64,000 nt of DNA, from contig CM067074.1 in NCBI GenBank assembly GCA_033980235.1, forward strand, positions 36,209,723-36,273,722. The letters are read 5' to 3'. Under the pieces are notes generated by a model. The model had not been told where the DNA came from and did no database searches. It saw nothing but the letters and a program-made list of their open reading frames with translations. The stretch is from Diadema setosum. Its lineage: Eukaryota; Echinodermata; Echinoidea; Diadematoida; Diadematidae. Of the stretch, positions 1-12,582 are shown piece after piece (position 1 is the first letter of the stretch; the number at the start of each line of letters is the position of its first letter). The position numbers and the translations under genes are program-made.

Positions 1-294
1 TTTTCGACTGAATGTGCAAATTCCTTTACACACACGCATATGTTATGCTGCTTTATTACACTTAACTTTCTGACATGCCTTGCGTTTACCGATTTGATAA
101 CTCCTCTATATGACTCTATTTCAGCTAACACAACTCATGTTTACATAGGTAAGCAACACAGCTCAAGCAAGAATGGTCGTCATCTTCACCTGAAATATAT
201 TTCACGCAACAGAACGGACAAAATAACAACATTAGGCACCTTCTTATCGAGGTAGAAGTAAGAGCGCACCTCCTCCCCCGTAAACAAATGCGCA

Positions 295-295
<1 letters not shown>

Positions 296-330
<35 letters not shown>

Positions 331-340
331 ACACACACAA
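296..340. repeat. (CA)n microsatellite
   Basis: Uninterrupted CA dinucleotides with one short interruption (acaatcacac). Confidence 0.95.
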
Positions 341-978
341 ATAAAGGTGACTGCAAAATAAAATAAGTAAGAAACACCACAAATTGATGCATTGTATAAC
401 TGACATGCACGAAATCTTTCGTTTGAGTTTGCGTGACTGGATGTGTGTAGGTCTATTTCATCTCTTTTCATTTTATTTCATTTCCGACAATAGTTATTGT
501 ATGTAATATAATGGCGCTATTAATAGGGTCTACCTGTAGAAGAGTGCTTGAACAAAAATTTACCTAAACCTCGGTATAATAATCTGTGTTTTCTTTGATG
601 GCAATCATCAATAAAAATGATTCAAAGAATGATAAATTGGTGAAATGTCTTCTACTTTCCTTTACTTTTATCATATCAGATATTTTTATCATAGAGGGAG
701 ATCGAAAGTCTTTCCACATTGATTTTTTCTTTAATGATATGAAAAAAAAATCCCTGTGCAACTACAGTTGGCATTTTTTGCTCTTGAAGGCATCGATGTG
801 TCGGCATTTATTGTTTGTTATGGTTAAGCTTACCTTGATATGCAATAACTATACGTTAGATCTATGACTGAATGAACACATTAAGTAGATGAATGAAATT
901 ATGTTTATGAAGTAATGAATGAATAGATTGATTAAGGAAAGTATCATACAATGTATATTCATGTGTCAATACACACAC

Positions 979-994
979 GTATATAATATGTATA

Positions 995-1036
<42 letters not shown>

Positions 1037-1044
1037 ATATATAT
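979..1044. repeat. (TA)n microsatellite
   Basis: TA dinucleotides with occasional G substitutions. Confidence 0.95.
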
Positions 1045-2116
1045 ATGTACTACAGTGTACATGTCACAACAGATTGAAAGCTGGAGCGAAGTCAGAGTCA
1101 TATCAAGTCTAAATACAAAAACATTTTAGCCATTTTACACAAAATGACACTGCACAATCATATGAGAAGAGTGTATAATAATATGTGTATATTTGTTTGT
1201 CACAATTATGCCTTATTTGAAAAATGTGTCAAAAAACTGAATCTACGATTACATTCTTTCCAAAAAGCAGATCGCATGATTATAAGCCTGCAAAGACAAA
1301 TGGATGAAGCATAACTTCTTGAAAAAATACATGTGTGTATATAATACAATTGTATGCTTGCATAATAGGTTTAAGACATCATATTCCACAGATATGTATA
1401 GCTTTCTCTTTTCTTTGTCTACGAAGACACAGAACATTATGCTAGTGACAATGACAACATATGGCATTGCCAGTGCCAATTATATTACGTAATGTGTACA
1501 ATGCAAATATATAATGATATTTACACAAACATAAATTCAAGCGGATATATGGGTATAAAACGAATGATATTTCGTAGAAACATTACACAATCGGATGTTT
1601 ACAGTGCACTATCTCATAGGTTTGAAGTTATAAAAAGTTATTCCTTGCATCTGAATTGCGTATTTGATTGTTCTCATGAACGCCGGTTTTACTAGTACAT
1701 TTTCCTCCATTAGCTTCTGAGAGCACGTATCCAAGTGGTATCAGAGCACAGAAATATGTAATTTTCGTCAGCAACTATCCGAAAGTAATGATAGTAATAT
1801 TTAATAAAAATGGTCTTCTTCTTCCTTAGATTTCTTTGTTATTCTGTTATTCCTTTTCCATGCTGGTGATATTGTTAATTGCATGGTCAAATGATTTTAA
1901 CCTGTTCGGTTGATTGTTTGTGGAACCACTGATGAGGTGCACTGGTTCTCGTTCAATATTCTGTTTTGTCAATTCCAATAGCCCACCTGTTTTGATAGAT
2001 TTGAACTTTGTTTGTTATATTTATATTGTACAAATGCCTTTTATGATAATTATGTTGCATGTGTGCCCGCACGTGTAGTTCTTTGGAAGCTCTCCACCCT
2101 TTTCTTCTATTTTCTG

Positions 2117-2120
<4 letters not shown>

Positions 2121-2153
<33 letters not shown>
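2121..2153. repeat. (CT)n microsatellite
   Basis: Pure CT repeat within a pyrimidine-rich strand. Confidence 0.95.
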
Positions 2154-2159
<6 letters not shown>

Positions 2160-2190
2160 CCTCTCTTGGTTCCTACTAGTGGGCGCACAT

Positions 2191-4105
2191 CTGCCCCCCC
2201 CCCCCACGGAAAAAAGCAGTAACTGACATTTTTATGAATGTTTACTTTTTTGCAAAAATGAATAGTTTACCCAATGCTCTCCAATGTTAATAGGTCAGTT
2301 TTGCAAAAAAGAAATGAAAGTAACCAAAAATGCAATTTTTCACTTTTGCAAAAAGCAGTAACTGCATCCAGTTGATTCAACTTTGCAAGTTTCCCCACGG
2401 AAAAAAGCAGTAACTAACAAAGCCCACGGAAGAAAGCAGTAACTAACAATTTAGTCTAATCATTCAGACTCTGTATAGTCCTTCCTGTATGTTTTTTCCC
2501 TAATACCATTTATTTTTTCTACTAATTTTTTTTAAAACAATGTAAACAGCAGTTTCTTCCATAATTTAGGGGAGTAGATACAAAAAGATTGTTTCACCAG
2601 TAACTTGACTCTGCCCGCAGGGAATCATCATTATGACAAGTTGTAGAAAAAGCTTCTTTCTGGAGACTAGCAAACCTGGCAGACTCGGCGCGCTCAGAGT
2701 GGTGCAGAATACGCGTGCAGCTAGCTGCATGCGCATAAATTCTGCAGCCACACTAGCTAAACATTGCATCACATCACAGTCATCACTTGCACAGTATTGC
2801 AGGGGGGTGTTTCATCAACGCTTGTCAGCGCCGACAACTGTCGGCGCTGACCAATTTCAGCAAAATCCTTGGTTTTGATTGGCTGAGATGCTCTGGTCAC
2901 TGAATGTTACTATGGTGATTCAAGTTGTCGGCGCCGACAAACGTTGATGAAACACCCCCCTAGTGTTTCGTCAACGTTTGTCGGCGCCGACAACTTGAAT
3001 CACCATAGTAACAGTCAGTGACCAGAGCATCTCAGCCAATCAAAACGAAGGATTTTGCTGAAATTGGTCAGCGCCGACAATTGTCGGCGCTGACAAGCGT
3101 TGATGAAACACCCCCCGGGCCCTGGTCTGTTGATCATGCCAGTGCTAACCATGCTGTCACACAGTTTCTGCGGTCCAGGCATGCCTGTAAATCTATCATG
3201 AATTGCAGAGGAAAAGTCATGGTAGCCATGGCTTCGGCCAGAACCAGAAAATCTAGGTGAGCTGAAAATATATTGAAGGGAGATGAGCACTAGTATTAAT
3301 ACACTAACGTTAGTCTAACGTTAGATGTAGGCCCTAAAGTTAGGTCTACCAGATCTAACGTTACAGAGTAGATCTAATCTATTGTTAACTGTTTAGTGTT
3401 AGACAAAATGGCAGTAGGCCCTAGGCCTAATCTAACGTAATAGATCTAGGTCTAGCACTAACATTGGGCATAGATCTGTAGTCTAGCTTAAGTGTAACGT
3501 CAGCGTTCGACTAGGATCTAAGACGAAGAGACTTGACTTTATTGTCTAGTCCAGAGTCATGTGTCAGGGGCCAGGCCGGGCACTCCTAAGTTCAATTAGG
3601 GTAGGCCTAGGCCTACATGTACCTTATTTTTACACAGAATGCCATTCAATCGACAAGACCTAGTCTAGGTCTAGCGTTAGGTCCTAGATCTTATAGATCT
3701 AGACTAACCAGAAAGTAGAAGAACTTTATAACCTGGTGGTGGTAACAATTCTCCTCCTGTGGTCATGTGACATGTGCAGTTACTGCTTTTTTCCATGGGG
3801 AAAACAGCAGACTCCTGGCCGTCTGCAGTTACTGTTTTTTTCCGTATGGAAACTACCCAGAATCAAGGGTGAGCCACCGCAGTAACTGCATTTTCCTAAA
3901 TAACATTTAAAAAATAACAGAAACATAATTTTTTCCTAGGTATTGTTAGACAACTAGGTATGGTGCATAATCATACCACAAAATTATTTTTGAATGTTTC
4001 TGTGTTTTTAAAGAATCTGCAAAAAACACAAAATCGCATTTATCTCAGCTCAGCAGCTATGCAGTTACTGCTTTCTTCCGTGGGGGGGGGGGGGGGGGGG
4101 GGCAG
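2191..4105. mobile_element. DNA-transposon-like element with iterated terminal inverted repeats
   Basis: Ends are CTGCCCC..CCACGGAAAA and the inverse TTCCGTGGGG..GGGGCAG. The terminal motif ACGGAAAAAAGCAGTAACT recurs at about 2205, 2345, 2398 and 2428 and in inverse orientation at about 3775, 3826 and 4060, so each end holds several copies. The interior has a near-perfect palindrome (2802-3116) and a stretch (3295-3715) packed with the short palindromes TAACGTTA, AGATCT and TAGGCCTA. No transposase frame is visible, so it would be non-autonomous. I could not identify a target-site duplication. Confidence 0.65.
2802..3116. mobile_element. Two head-to-head MITE copies forming a 315-bp palindrome
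   Basis: 2802-2960 starts GGGGGGTGTTTCATCAACG and ends with its inverse. 2961-3116 is the same 156-159 bp element reversed, differing at only a few bases. Each copy has further GTCGGCGC inverted motifs inside. No coding potential. Confidence 0.8.
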
Positions 4106-4569
4106 AGTCATGCAGTGTGATACAAGTATATGGCGATTGTGCCTTATTGTTTTTCACCGTTGAACTATAAGGCTGTCTTGTAAATGACATTGGAATGTTA
4201 TTCACTCATGCATTTCAACTGCATGTACATTGCATAATGGATTCTTTGTGAGTTTTGATAAACATCTCTCTTGAGAGGCCTACTCCTTTCTTCCCTTTCC
4301 CCATTTCTCTTCTTTCCCTCGGATCCTGTGCTCTTTTCTTCATGGTTCCTGCTTTTTCTGGGCACTTTTTGAGTGTAATTAATGCAATATTATTATTATC
4401 ATAGGATAACACTGTTGTATTGACAGGTTATCAAGACAGCTCACCATGTGTAAGTGTGCAATTCTATGTGCTTTTATCGATATGTCTCATTATGCAAGTT
4501 ATTTACAGCCCTTTGTGAATTGACTAATGGAATCTTGATATATGTATTTATGTAAGTCATATCACATTG

Positions 4570-4684
4570 TATGTGTGCCCACATAGGCAGCTTATCCTGG
4601 AAATCCCTCCCCCCCCCCCCCCCTCCCGTCTATATTCTGCTTCCTTCCCTCTATCTTTTCTATTTTGCTTCCTGGGCACACATG
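4570..4684. repeat. Pyrimidine-rich unit bounded by TGTGTGCCCA / TGGGCACACA
   Basis: Inverted ends enclose a CT-rich core with a poly-C run. Related units lie at 4807-4903 and, interrupted by the 2191-4105 element, at 2059-2190. Confidence 0.6.
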
Positions 4685-4806
4685 GACTGTGATTTACATT
4701 TACATTACGCAGCATTCATTGTTGCACTCTGCTATTTTATTGGAATGATCACGGAATGTTTTCGCATACGTGTGCATGCATATTTGCATAACAACACTGC
4801 ATTACA

Positions 4807-4903
4807 ATGTGTGCCCATAGAGGCAACTGTTCTATGGAACCCTCTCCATCCTTTTCCACCTCTATTCTTTTCTTCTTATTCCTGCTCTTCTTGGGCACAC
4901 ATG
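4807..4903. repeat. Second TGTGCCC-flanked pyrimidine-rich unit
   Basis: Starts ATGTGTGCCCATAG and ends TTGGGCACACATG, with a CT-rich core similar to 4570-4684. Confidence 0.6.
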
Positions 4904-5327
4904 TGACATGTGATCCCTGGGTTTCTGTATAATGTACATTATGTACACCACACATGTTTCACTCCCAACATATTTTTAGGGCCTGTGCAATTTTGTATTT
5001 ATGACTTGCATTTTTGATATATATTTGTCATAGTCAGACGTCAGCATGTTAAAAAGATTCAATGCATCAATAGTACATTTTAATTCTTTATTTTTATAGT
5101 CTCAAACATACCTCTTCATTTCATTAGTATTTCAGTTAAATTAGTTACGATTTATCGTTTGATGATGTGTGGAATTGTTAATTGATTATCAGTCATTTTT
5201 TTTTATGTGATCTGTTTGTCATTCTTGTCGTGTTATGCTCTGTTATCTTGCCAGTGGATGAAGATTTTCTGTATTTTTTAGATCAGACAATAAATGATTG
5301 AATTGAATTGAATTGAATTGAATTATC

Positions 5328-5549
5328 CAGGGTTGTCTCTTCAGTGTTGAGACTGAAGCTTTACCAGATGGCCCTTCAAATATCATTACCCTATTCATAA
5401 CGTTGCCAGGTACCCATTTATACACTTGGGTCGACAGGAACATAGTGGGCAGGAAGATGTTGTCCAAGGACGTCAGGACTGGGCGGGAATCGAACTCGAG
5501 TCCTTCGACTGGGAGTCTAGAGTCGTATCCACTATGCCACAGCGCCCTC
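5328..5549 (-). mobile_element. tRNA-derived SINE
   Basis: On the minus strand the head GAGGGCGCTG is followed by an A box TGGCATAGTGG (5539-5529) and a B box AGTTCGATTCC (5496-5486), then a tRNA-unrelated body containing ATAAATGGGTACC. A related body fragment recurs near 18620, 38731 and 59575. No intact tRNA fold can be drawn, so this is a SINE and not a tRNA gene. Confidence 0.75.
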
Positions 5550-6866
5550 ATAATGTTGTTGCTGTTAATCTACCAAGGACTTCTCAGTTTTCATGTACGA
5601 ATCTTAATCATTATGCCCTTTGCTTTCATAATCAGATAAATATAATCATTATTTTTTTTGCTAATCAGCTGCTGACAACTACATTATCAGGCAAAATTTC
5701 GTGCGAGCACACTATTTTCAGTCTTCGTTTCCTCTTCCTAACATGTTTGTTTCAGGATACATTATGTACATATCATTATGGATTTAATGCGTACGTTTGC
5801 AGAGTGACATACCAGGCATTAGGTACAATATTCTTACCATTACGACTGTAAACCATTACGTCTCACATAAATTGACTCATCACACTTGTGAGTCTACTTA
5901 TCCCTGTAAAGGTATGAGCTAACGTTAATCTAGTGTTTGATTTAAAAAAAAAACAGAAGAAAGAGATGCGACATGCTATGCCTTTATGGCAATATCACCT
6001 CGCTAAATATTCCGACTAACCGAACGAGTAGCAATCAAGCTGTTTAGAGGAACATTGCATGTAACTCCAATGTCTGAGATTAACAAACGCTTCCTATAAC
6101 ATCGAGAAGAATCCAAAATAAATGCTTTGAATAGGCAAGACCTTTTAAATATAGCCTACAATGGTCATATGGTGCATTTAATAGATGACCGTGCATCACG
6201 AAATCATGCAACAAGGTCATACGATCCGATTTACCGTGACGTTTTTATATTTTTCTGAAACATCAATGATTCTTGAGTATTCAAAAACAAATGAGATTTG
6301 TTACTTGTTTTTGAAGACTTGTTTTGATTAGATTTAAGGATTCGGAGGGTGACAAACCCTTTAACCTTTCTTCACCTTCAACTCTATTAACTTTCGAAAG
6401 GATGATGGCATTGTATCGTTAGTTTCAGTCATGAATAGATGTATCATATGACATTACAAACTTTCACTTTAGTTTGATCATTGATAATTCTTTCTCATGA
6501 TCGCTAAGCAGCTTTTTTTCTTGTTCATTGTTTATGCACGCAGCACAGCTGTGTGGGATATAGCACTTGAATAGCCCTTGATCTCGGTGCTTCTTTTATC
6601 AATACACAATTTACCATAGTAGGTACTTTCTCTCCATTGTTTAGACGAGTAAGGAAAGTTCATTCGTATGTTGTATTATATATCATTTCAAAGCTCTTTC
6701 GAAATCTGCTCTGGACAAGAAAACCACATGTTGGTGTTTTCTGGTGTATAGGTTACATAGAACTGCTCCCGTATAAGATCGGTACGCACAACACACAAGA
6801 TAATCTATGTCTGTGACAATAACGTACATTTCCTCATTCAATTATGGTTTTGTGACAGCAATGCAT
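5550..6866. other. Non-coding stretch downstream of gene A
   Basis: No gene, array or clear repeat seen here. It probably includes the 3' UTR of gene A near its right end. Confidence 0.5.
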
Positions 6867-6872
6867 TTTATT
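6867..6872 (-). promoter_or_regulatory. Poly(A) signal candidate of gene A
   Basis: AATAAA on the minus strand, 38 bases after the gene A stop codon. A reasonable polyadenylation hexamer by position; genes B and C have one at a similar distance. Confidence 0.4.
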
Positions 6873-6910
6873 AAGCGTTCTGTTCACCTTTGCATACAAT
6901 CCCTCTCACA

Positions 6911-7706
6911 TTACTTTTTAGCTGACAAAGCTTTTTTCCTTTTTTTATGCACCCGTGTGTACAGTTCCTCACTGATCGGGCTCTTGGGATCGTGGCGCTC
7001 AGTTAAGTTATCAACTTCTCTCACATTAGGAATGTAATCGATGGAGTCTATTTCACGATTAAGGACACAATACTCACCTGAGTCGAAATATTCAGGGTGA
7101 TGTCGTCTGTTACTAGTTTTAATGTTTTTAGGTGCCCCCGAATCTACCTTAAAGTAATAAGCGTCTTCAGAAGGAGCAGCTGTTGCGGAACATATATCGG
7201 ACCAGGCCTTACGTTCTTTTCTGTTAGAATGAAAGTCAGGCTGAGAAATAGCAGAGATAGATCGGTGAACTGGGTTGTGAGCTTGTGCTCTGTTGTTGTT
7301 GGAGACACGATTGGTATGATCGTAGGCATTTTCACTTAAGTTATTTCTAGACTTGGCAAATTCACCAGATGGACATGGCTTTCCATATTCGTTTTCCTGC
7401 AGCTCCCCTTTGGCACGTCGAGACCCAGAGGCAATTCTGACAATCTGCCTCTCAGCGCAAACACCGTCAGAGCTTTTCGCAAAGTTTAAAGAGTTGTAAC
7501 ATGTGTCATCAAACATAAGCGCTTCACCAGGGGATCTAGGGCGACTCTCTCTCACGCCAGGGTGGGTAGGGAACGAGCGATCCTCTGCTCCAGCGTCAGT
7601 ACCGGTAGCGTTCAAGACGACATGATCGGCCGAGCTCGAATTTTGGTTGGGAGTGCCTACAGGATGCATTTCCACTTGCTGATTTGAAGCTTGTGAGGGC
7701 CTATGT
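6911..7706 (-). CDS. Gene A exon 9: cytoplasmic tail and stop
   Basis: About 264 codons from acceptor taacag to the stop at 6911. Hydrophilic and probably disordered. Tyrosines sit in CYNSL (513), NEYGK (550), NAYDH (571), AYYFKV (626/627), EYFDS (649), EYCVL (655), DYIPNV (667) and LYTRV (692). The protein ends in a lysine-rich stretch. YCVL and YIPN are spaced 8 residues apart, only a partial ITAM match. HVVLNATG aligns with HVYLNSAK of B and C, but A reads straight through where B and C have an intron; after this point the tails share no visible similarity. Confidence 0.85.
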
Positions 7707-10700
7707 CTGTTACTCAAAAAAAAAACAAATGATAACTTTAATGTAATAATCATAACGTAAATTCTCAAGGTTTGGTGGAAAATAAAAACAAATAATAACT
7801 ATAATTTGAAGATCATACCGTAAATTCTCAAGATATGGTGGAAAATAAAAATTATTAAATAATATCGATACTGGGTCAACACCTTTGTTACGCCTAACAT
7901 GCATGGTATGGTTGCAGTCTAGTGGTATACTAACACTCGAAGGCATTTGATATTGCACTTATTCATGAAATGCCTACTACAGGTCTCTACACCCCGACAT
8001 TATGGTATCCTGTCAACATATCAATGTATTTTAGAATTGACAGTACAATCATACACGTGCATTTTACGATGATAATAATTAGAGAGATAAAAATGTTTGT
8101 GGATGGACCAAGAGCTTAGCTTCTCGCCACGATTCGCCCCCCCCCCCCCCCCCCCCCCCACCCACAACCTCCACTCAAAATCTCACCTTTTCTTGTCACG
8201 CTTGTACCAAGCCACGGAAAGGACGACAAGCAATATGAGAACGACGCACAGAAAGGTTCCCAGGGTGTAGAGACCTGTAGTAGGCATATTATCTATTCAA
8301 AGATGACCAGACAGTGAAGTATAATGCATGAAATATAAATCTTGATCCAATGAAAAAGAACAAACTGCTTTGACAGAATGTGAAGAGATTTCTAATCATA
8401 ATTTTCATAATTCTCTCCATGATTTTAGGATAATGACATAAGTACACAGATGAGACAACATATCAGTAATCCAATATAACATAAGAAATGTCCTTTTTCA
8501 ATGTCTTATACTGCATCACATTTATCAGGGCAGAATAATTGCTGGCTTATTTATACAGGACTTAAGTAAAAACGCAAATCTATGATAAACAGGTGATTGA
8601 TCTCAGCTCGCAAGAAGGTAAAGCAAGGGAGGGGGACATGATACTGTCATGAAAAAGAAATTAAAGTTACGTCCACGGTAAATGAAATTTGTCTCTAAAT
8701 CGTCGTCGGATATACCAAAAAAAAAAAAAAAAAACATAGGAAAGTAAAAAACTGAGAGATTGACTGGACCCTAAAAAGACTGAACAAGAAGCTCATCGGA
8801 AGATGTCTGTTGCAATGTTGTCTCTTCTTCATGGGCTGTCATTCGTGCCATACCCATTGACATATTGAACATGATGAAAATAATAATAATAATAATAATA
8901 ATTAGACAAATTTGTATAGCGCAGCTACTATGTAAATATACTCTACTGCGCTGTGATGTAACAGAGCTCCTGTCACTGATGTAGATATTGTGCCTATCTC
9001 CTTCACAGCTGTCGTGTTACCATATTCTGTACTTTAGTCTTTATTTAGATCATCAAAATATGTAAATACTATAGTTCAGAAATGTAATTGGGGGCTAATA
9101 GCAAGTAACTGTTTTGGACACAATAGGCAAGATCTTAACATTATTATTTAATGGTAATTGTATTTGAAGCCGGAAAAGCTCTCTCAAAAGAGGATTGATC
9201 CTTGAGGGTTTTTTTTTTTTTTTTTTTTTTTTGGCAGTAGATTACTATTAAGTCATAAAGAGAAACAACTTCAAATGTTTCTGCTTTGTTTTTGTTTGTT
9301 TTTCATAAAGAAACCTGCAAATGCATACATTTGACTTGATAACTTGAACTCATAGATTATAACACACTTAGTGTGCTCCTTGCAATATACTCACTCGAAG
9401 TGCCTTTTATATTTGTTGGTGGCGTTGTGCCGATTCTGGCATAGTGACACTCATTATCTGTAACAGAACCACACAAATACTTCGATTGTACCAAGGGAAC
9501 TATATAGTACAACAAGAAGCTGACAGATTTCCCTGACAAAGTGTTCAAATTTGACACACTTTTATCAAATGCATCGTGTAGATTAGTTCTCTCACCTGCA
9601 GCAAAAGGATACGTCCCTCTGATAGTTTGACCGTGGATAACATCAGCACATATTGTACACCCACTTTTTGGTTTGGTACTTTGATTTTCGAAGGAAATGT
9701 TAGAAAGGAGACGTATCATTATTGATATGGACATTAAAAAGCAGTTAAAGCGTAATACGACACTTGCAAAACAGTATAATGATGCGTGCTCATTTTAGAT
9801 GCACACTCCATTATGATATAACGATTCCAGACCAAGAACAGTATAGGCTTATCTTCCAGAGGCACCTCCTTGGTTTTAGCGTATGTGTGGGAAGAAGGGC
9901 ATGCGAGCAGGGGGGGGGGGGGGGGGGGGGGGGGGTGCTTTTTGTAATCTTTTTCATTATTATTCTTTTTTGGTAGTAAGCCTATTTTGACAGTTATCTG
10001 GCAGTTGTAGAATAAGTGCAACAATGTCCTGAAAGAAATGAAATTCCTCTTTGTTGCGCCTCATTTCTATTTATTTATTCATCTATTTATTCATTTGTGT
10101 ATTTGTTTATTTATTTATTTGTTTGTTTATTTACTTATTTTACCTTATTCATTTATTCATTCATTTATTCATTCATTCATTTATTTATTCATTCACTTTC
10201 TGATTTCCCCAAGGTTGAAGTAAAACGATTTTTTTTTTTCAATTTATGGAGGAGAGGGGGTGGCCATTGGATTCGCGGTGCCAGCCGTCAGGTGGTAGAA
10301 TCATCGACACCAAGCAGCACGATATCTGTTCTTCACGTAATCAGTGTGATCTCACTGTCTCTTACTAAACTATCACCTATAAACTTAAAAGGGGGGCTGA
10401 TTCTTTTATTATTCATAATGACATACTGTAAGATGACTTTGGTAAATCAGACCGTTTCGTGCACTATCGACTGCCTGGCAAGACGGGACTGACGAGTTCC
10501 AAACCGGGAAGTAAGTCGACCATCCGGGTAGTCTCACACACAAAAGGTTCGCGCTGCTGATACGGAAAAAACTCTGACTACAGGGGAGAGTCATGTCGGA
10601 TCCAATGTTCGTAATGTCAGAATCCCAATAACCATTACACACGGGACCAGGATGCTTCCAAAATCCGACAGACACTGTCGGAAAAAAAAAGAGAGAAAAG

Positions 10701-12551
10701 TTGAAATTTTAATGTATTATTATTTTTATACAAAACACTACATCTTGTTATTATGATAATTTTTGATATTCTCTACTGTTTTCGTATATTGTTTTATATT
10801 ATTCTATTTTTTATTTTCTAACATGCTATGTTTATTTTTTTTTTTTTTTGGAAAATAATTTTACCACAAAAAGATATATAAAAACAGTACTAAGAAAAGA
10901 TTTTGCCTAAGAACCATTTACTTCCGCTGTCGCCGTCATTTCTGACGTAACCCTCATGAAAATAATCCAGACCTCCTTTTTATGTCCAAGCTTTGTGATA
11001 CGATCGTCCAAGTGAACATTGATCCTATACCCGTGTGATCACTATGCTCGACCGATAGGCCTATCATAACTGAAAGAATTACCTGCCAACTAAGTAGCAA
11101 CTGTTGGGATTTGTCAATGCAATACACATGTATTGTAATTCGGCTTTTCCCACCACGTTTAAGTTTCTTATCAGCCGTATTAGCGGCGATGGTTTGCTTA
11201 TACATATGTTCTTTGAAGGACTAAGAAATGCAGGACTGTATCTCAGAAGTAAATTTTGTGATAAAGCAATAGGGTAACACAGTCTGAAAACCAGTGCGAA
11301 TATGACGTGTTACCAACATGATCATAAACTAATAATGCTAATTAAAGAGAATAATGAGAATAGGACAATTTCTTGATAACATTGGTCAAATGTTTTTGAT
11401 ACTCACGGTTATACAAACAGTGAACTTCCTGGCCTGGTTTTGCCTCGGTTTGAGGTGTCCAAGAATGAGTGTAGCTCAAGCTGGAAATAAAGTGGGCATA
11501 CTCCTCTGATTGATAACATATGCAGTTCTTTTCATTAACAATAGCGATGTCATGATTTCCAGTTTGCCCTCTACATGTAGACACACACTCTTCATCAGAA
11601 TGAACGTTAAAACAGGAAACATCCAATTCCTGAAAAGTACGACGATCGCCTGCGTAGCATCCGAGAAATCCAGGTTCTGCAAAAAAATACAAAATGACAT
11701 ACTAGATAATATCTGCAACGGATCTCTTTGTATGGATGGTCACTAATCAACTTCATAAATTCCCGATAGTTTAAGGTGGTATAAATCACTAGTAACTTTC
11801 AGACGTACTATAGATAAGTTACTTTTTAGCACCATTAGCATCTACACATAACATGTTAATCCATGAAGATTTAAGCTACGAACGGAGTAATCAAGTCTTA
11901 ATGAAGGAGAAGCTTTGCAACATTATTACCAAAGGGAAGAGGAGGATGAGAGTATGTAAGAAAATCATCAGACACAAATCTTGAATTCAAATCAACTGTA
12001 TTTGTATATAAATTGCAGTCCCTCTAATCATGGCGATAAAACGGGTGCACGTCACGAGACCGACACCCACGAGTCATACAGCCCACAAGTTATACAGCTC
12101 ACAAGTCATACAGCCCACGAGTCATACAGCTCACAAGTCATACAGCCCACCAGTTATACAGCCCACCAGTTCGACACTAAGTAAATAAAGCCCACGAGAT
12201 TCGACATCAAGTAAAATAAGCCCAGGAGTTATACGGCTCACGAGACCGACACTAGGCACAAAAGGCCTCATGAGACCGACAGTACGCAATGAAAGCCCAC
12301 GAGACCGACACTACACTTAAAAGGTCCACGAGACCGACGCTACGCATACAAGGCTCACGAGACCGACATTACGCAAAAGAGGTTCACGAGACCGACATTA
12401 AGCAAAGAAGGCCCACGAGACCGACATGATTAACAGCGCCACCTATAGACCAATAAATTGTATAGGGTGTCCTGATAATAGCATAGGAAGATATGAGAGA
12501 GCATGGAAAAGAAGAGTTGCCATCTCCGGCAGGGTGAAACCCCATCAGAAG

Positions 12552-12582
<31 letters not shown>

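Larger units (their letters stand above)
1..2190. other. Non-coding flank with microsatellites
   Basis: No supportable gene. Contains (CA)n at 296-340, (TA)n at 979-1044 and (CT)n at 2121-2153. The only open frames are short and cross these tracts. Confidence 0.6.
4106..5327. other. Non-coding stretch with TGTGCCC-flanked repeats and a LINE-like 3' tail
   Basis: No supportable gene. Holds the pyrimidine-rich units at 4570 and 4807, and at 5290-5323 a tail ending AATAAATGATTGAATTGAAT that resembles the 3' end of the LINE at 20745. Confidence 0.6.

Noticed and set aside
125..410. Two open frames rich in Val-Cys repeats
   Set aside because: They translate the (CA)n microsatellite.
5243..5551. 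Minus-strand frame of about 100 codons
   Set aside because: It lies across a tRNA-derived SINE and an AATTC repeat; no domain or splice context.
5426..5851. Plus-strand frame of 141 codons
   Set aside because: Starts within the SINE in antisense; no recognisable domain, no splice support.
1..6866. A fourth receptor copy downstream of gene A
   Set aside because: I looked for SRCR, WSC, sushi and tail-like sequence on both strands and found none.
10016..10492. Plus-strand frame of 158 codons
   Set aside because: Mostly the translated TTTATTCA repeat, and its end overlaps the sushi-like exon of gene A on the other strand.
12052..12430. CRISPR-like array of about 27-30 bp repeats
   Set aside because: Units follow each other without unique spacers, the mirror array exists at 13440-13799, and the genome is eukaryotic; it is the arm of a foldback element.
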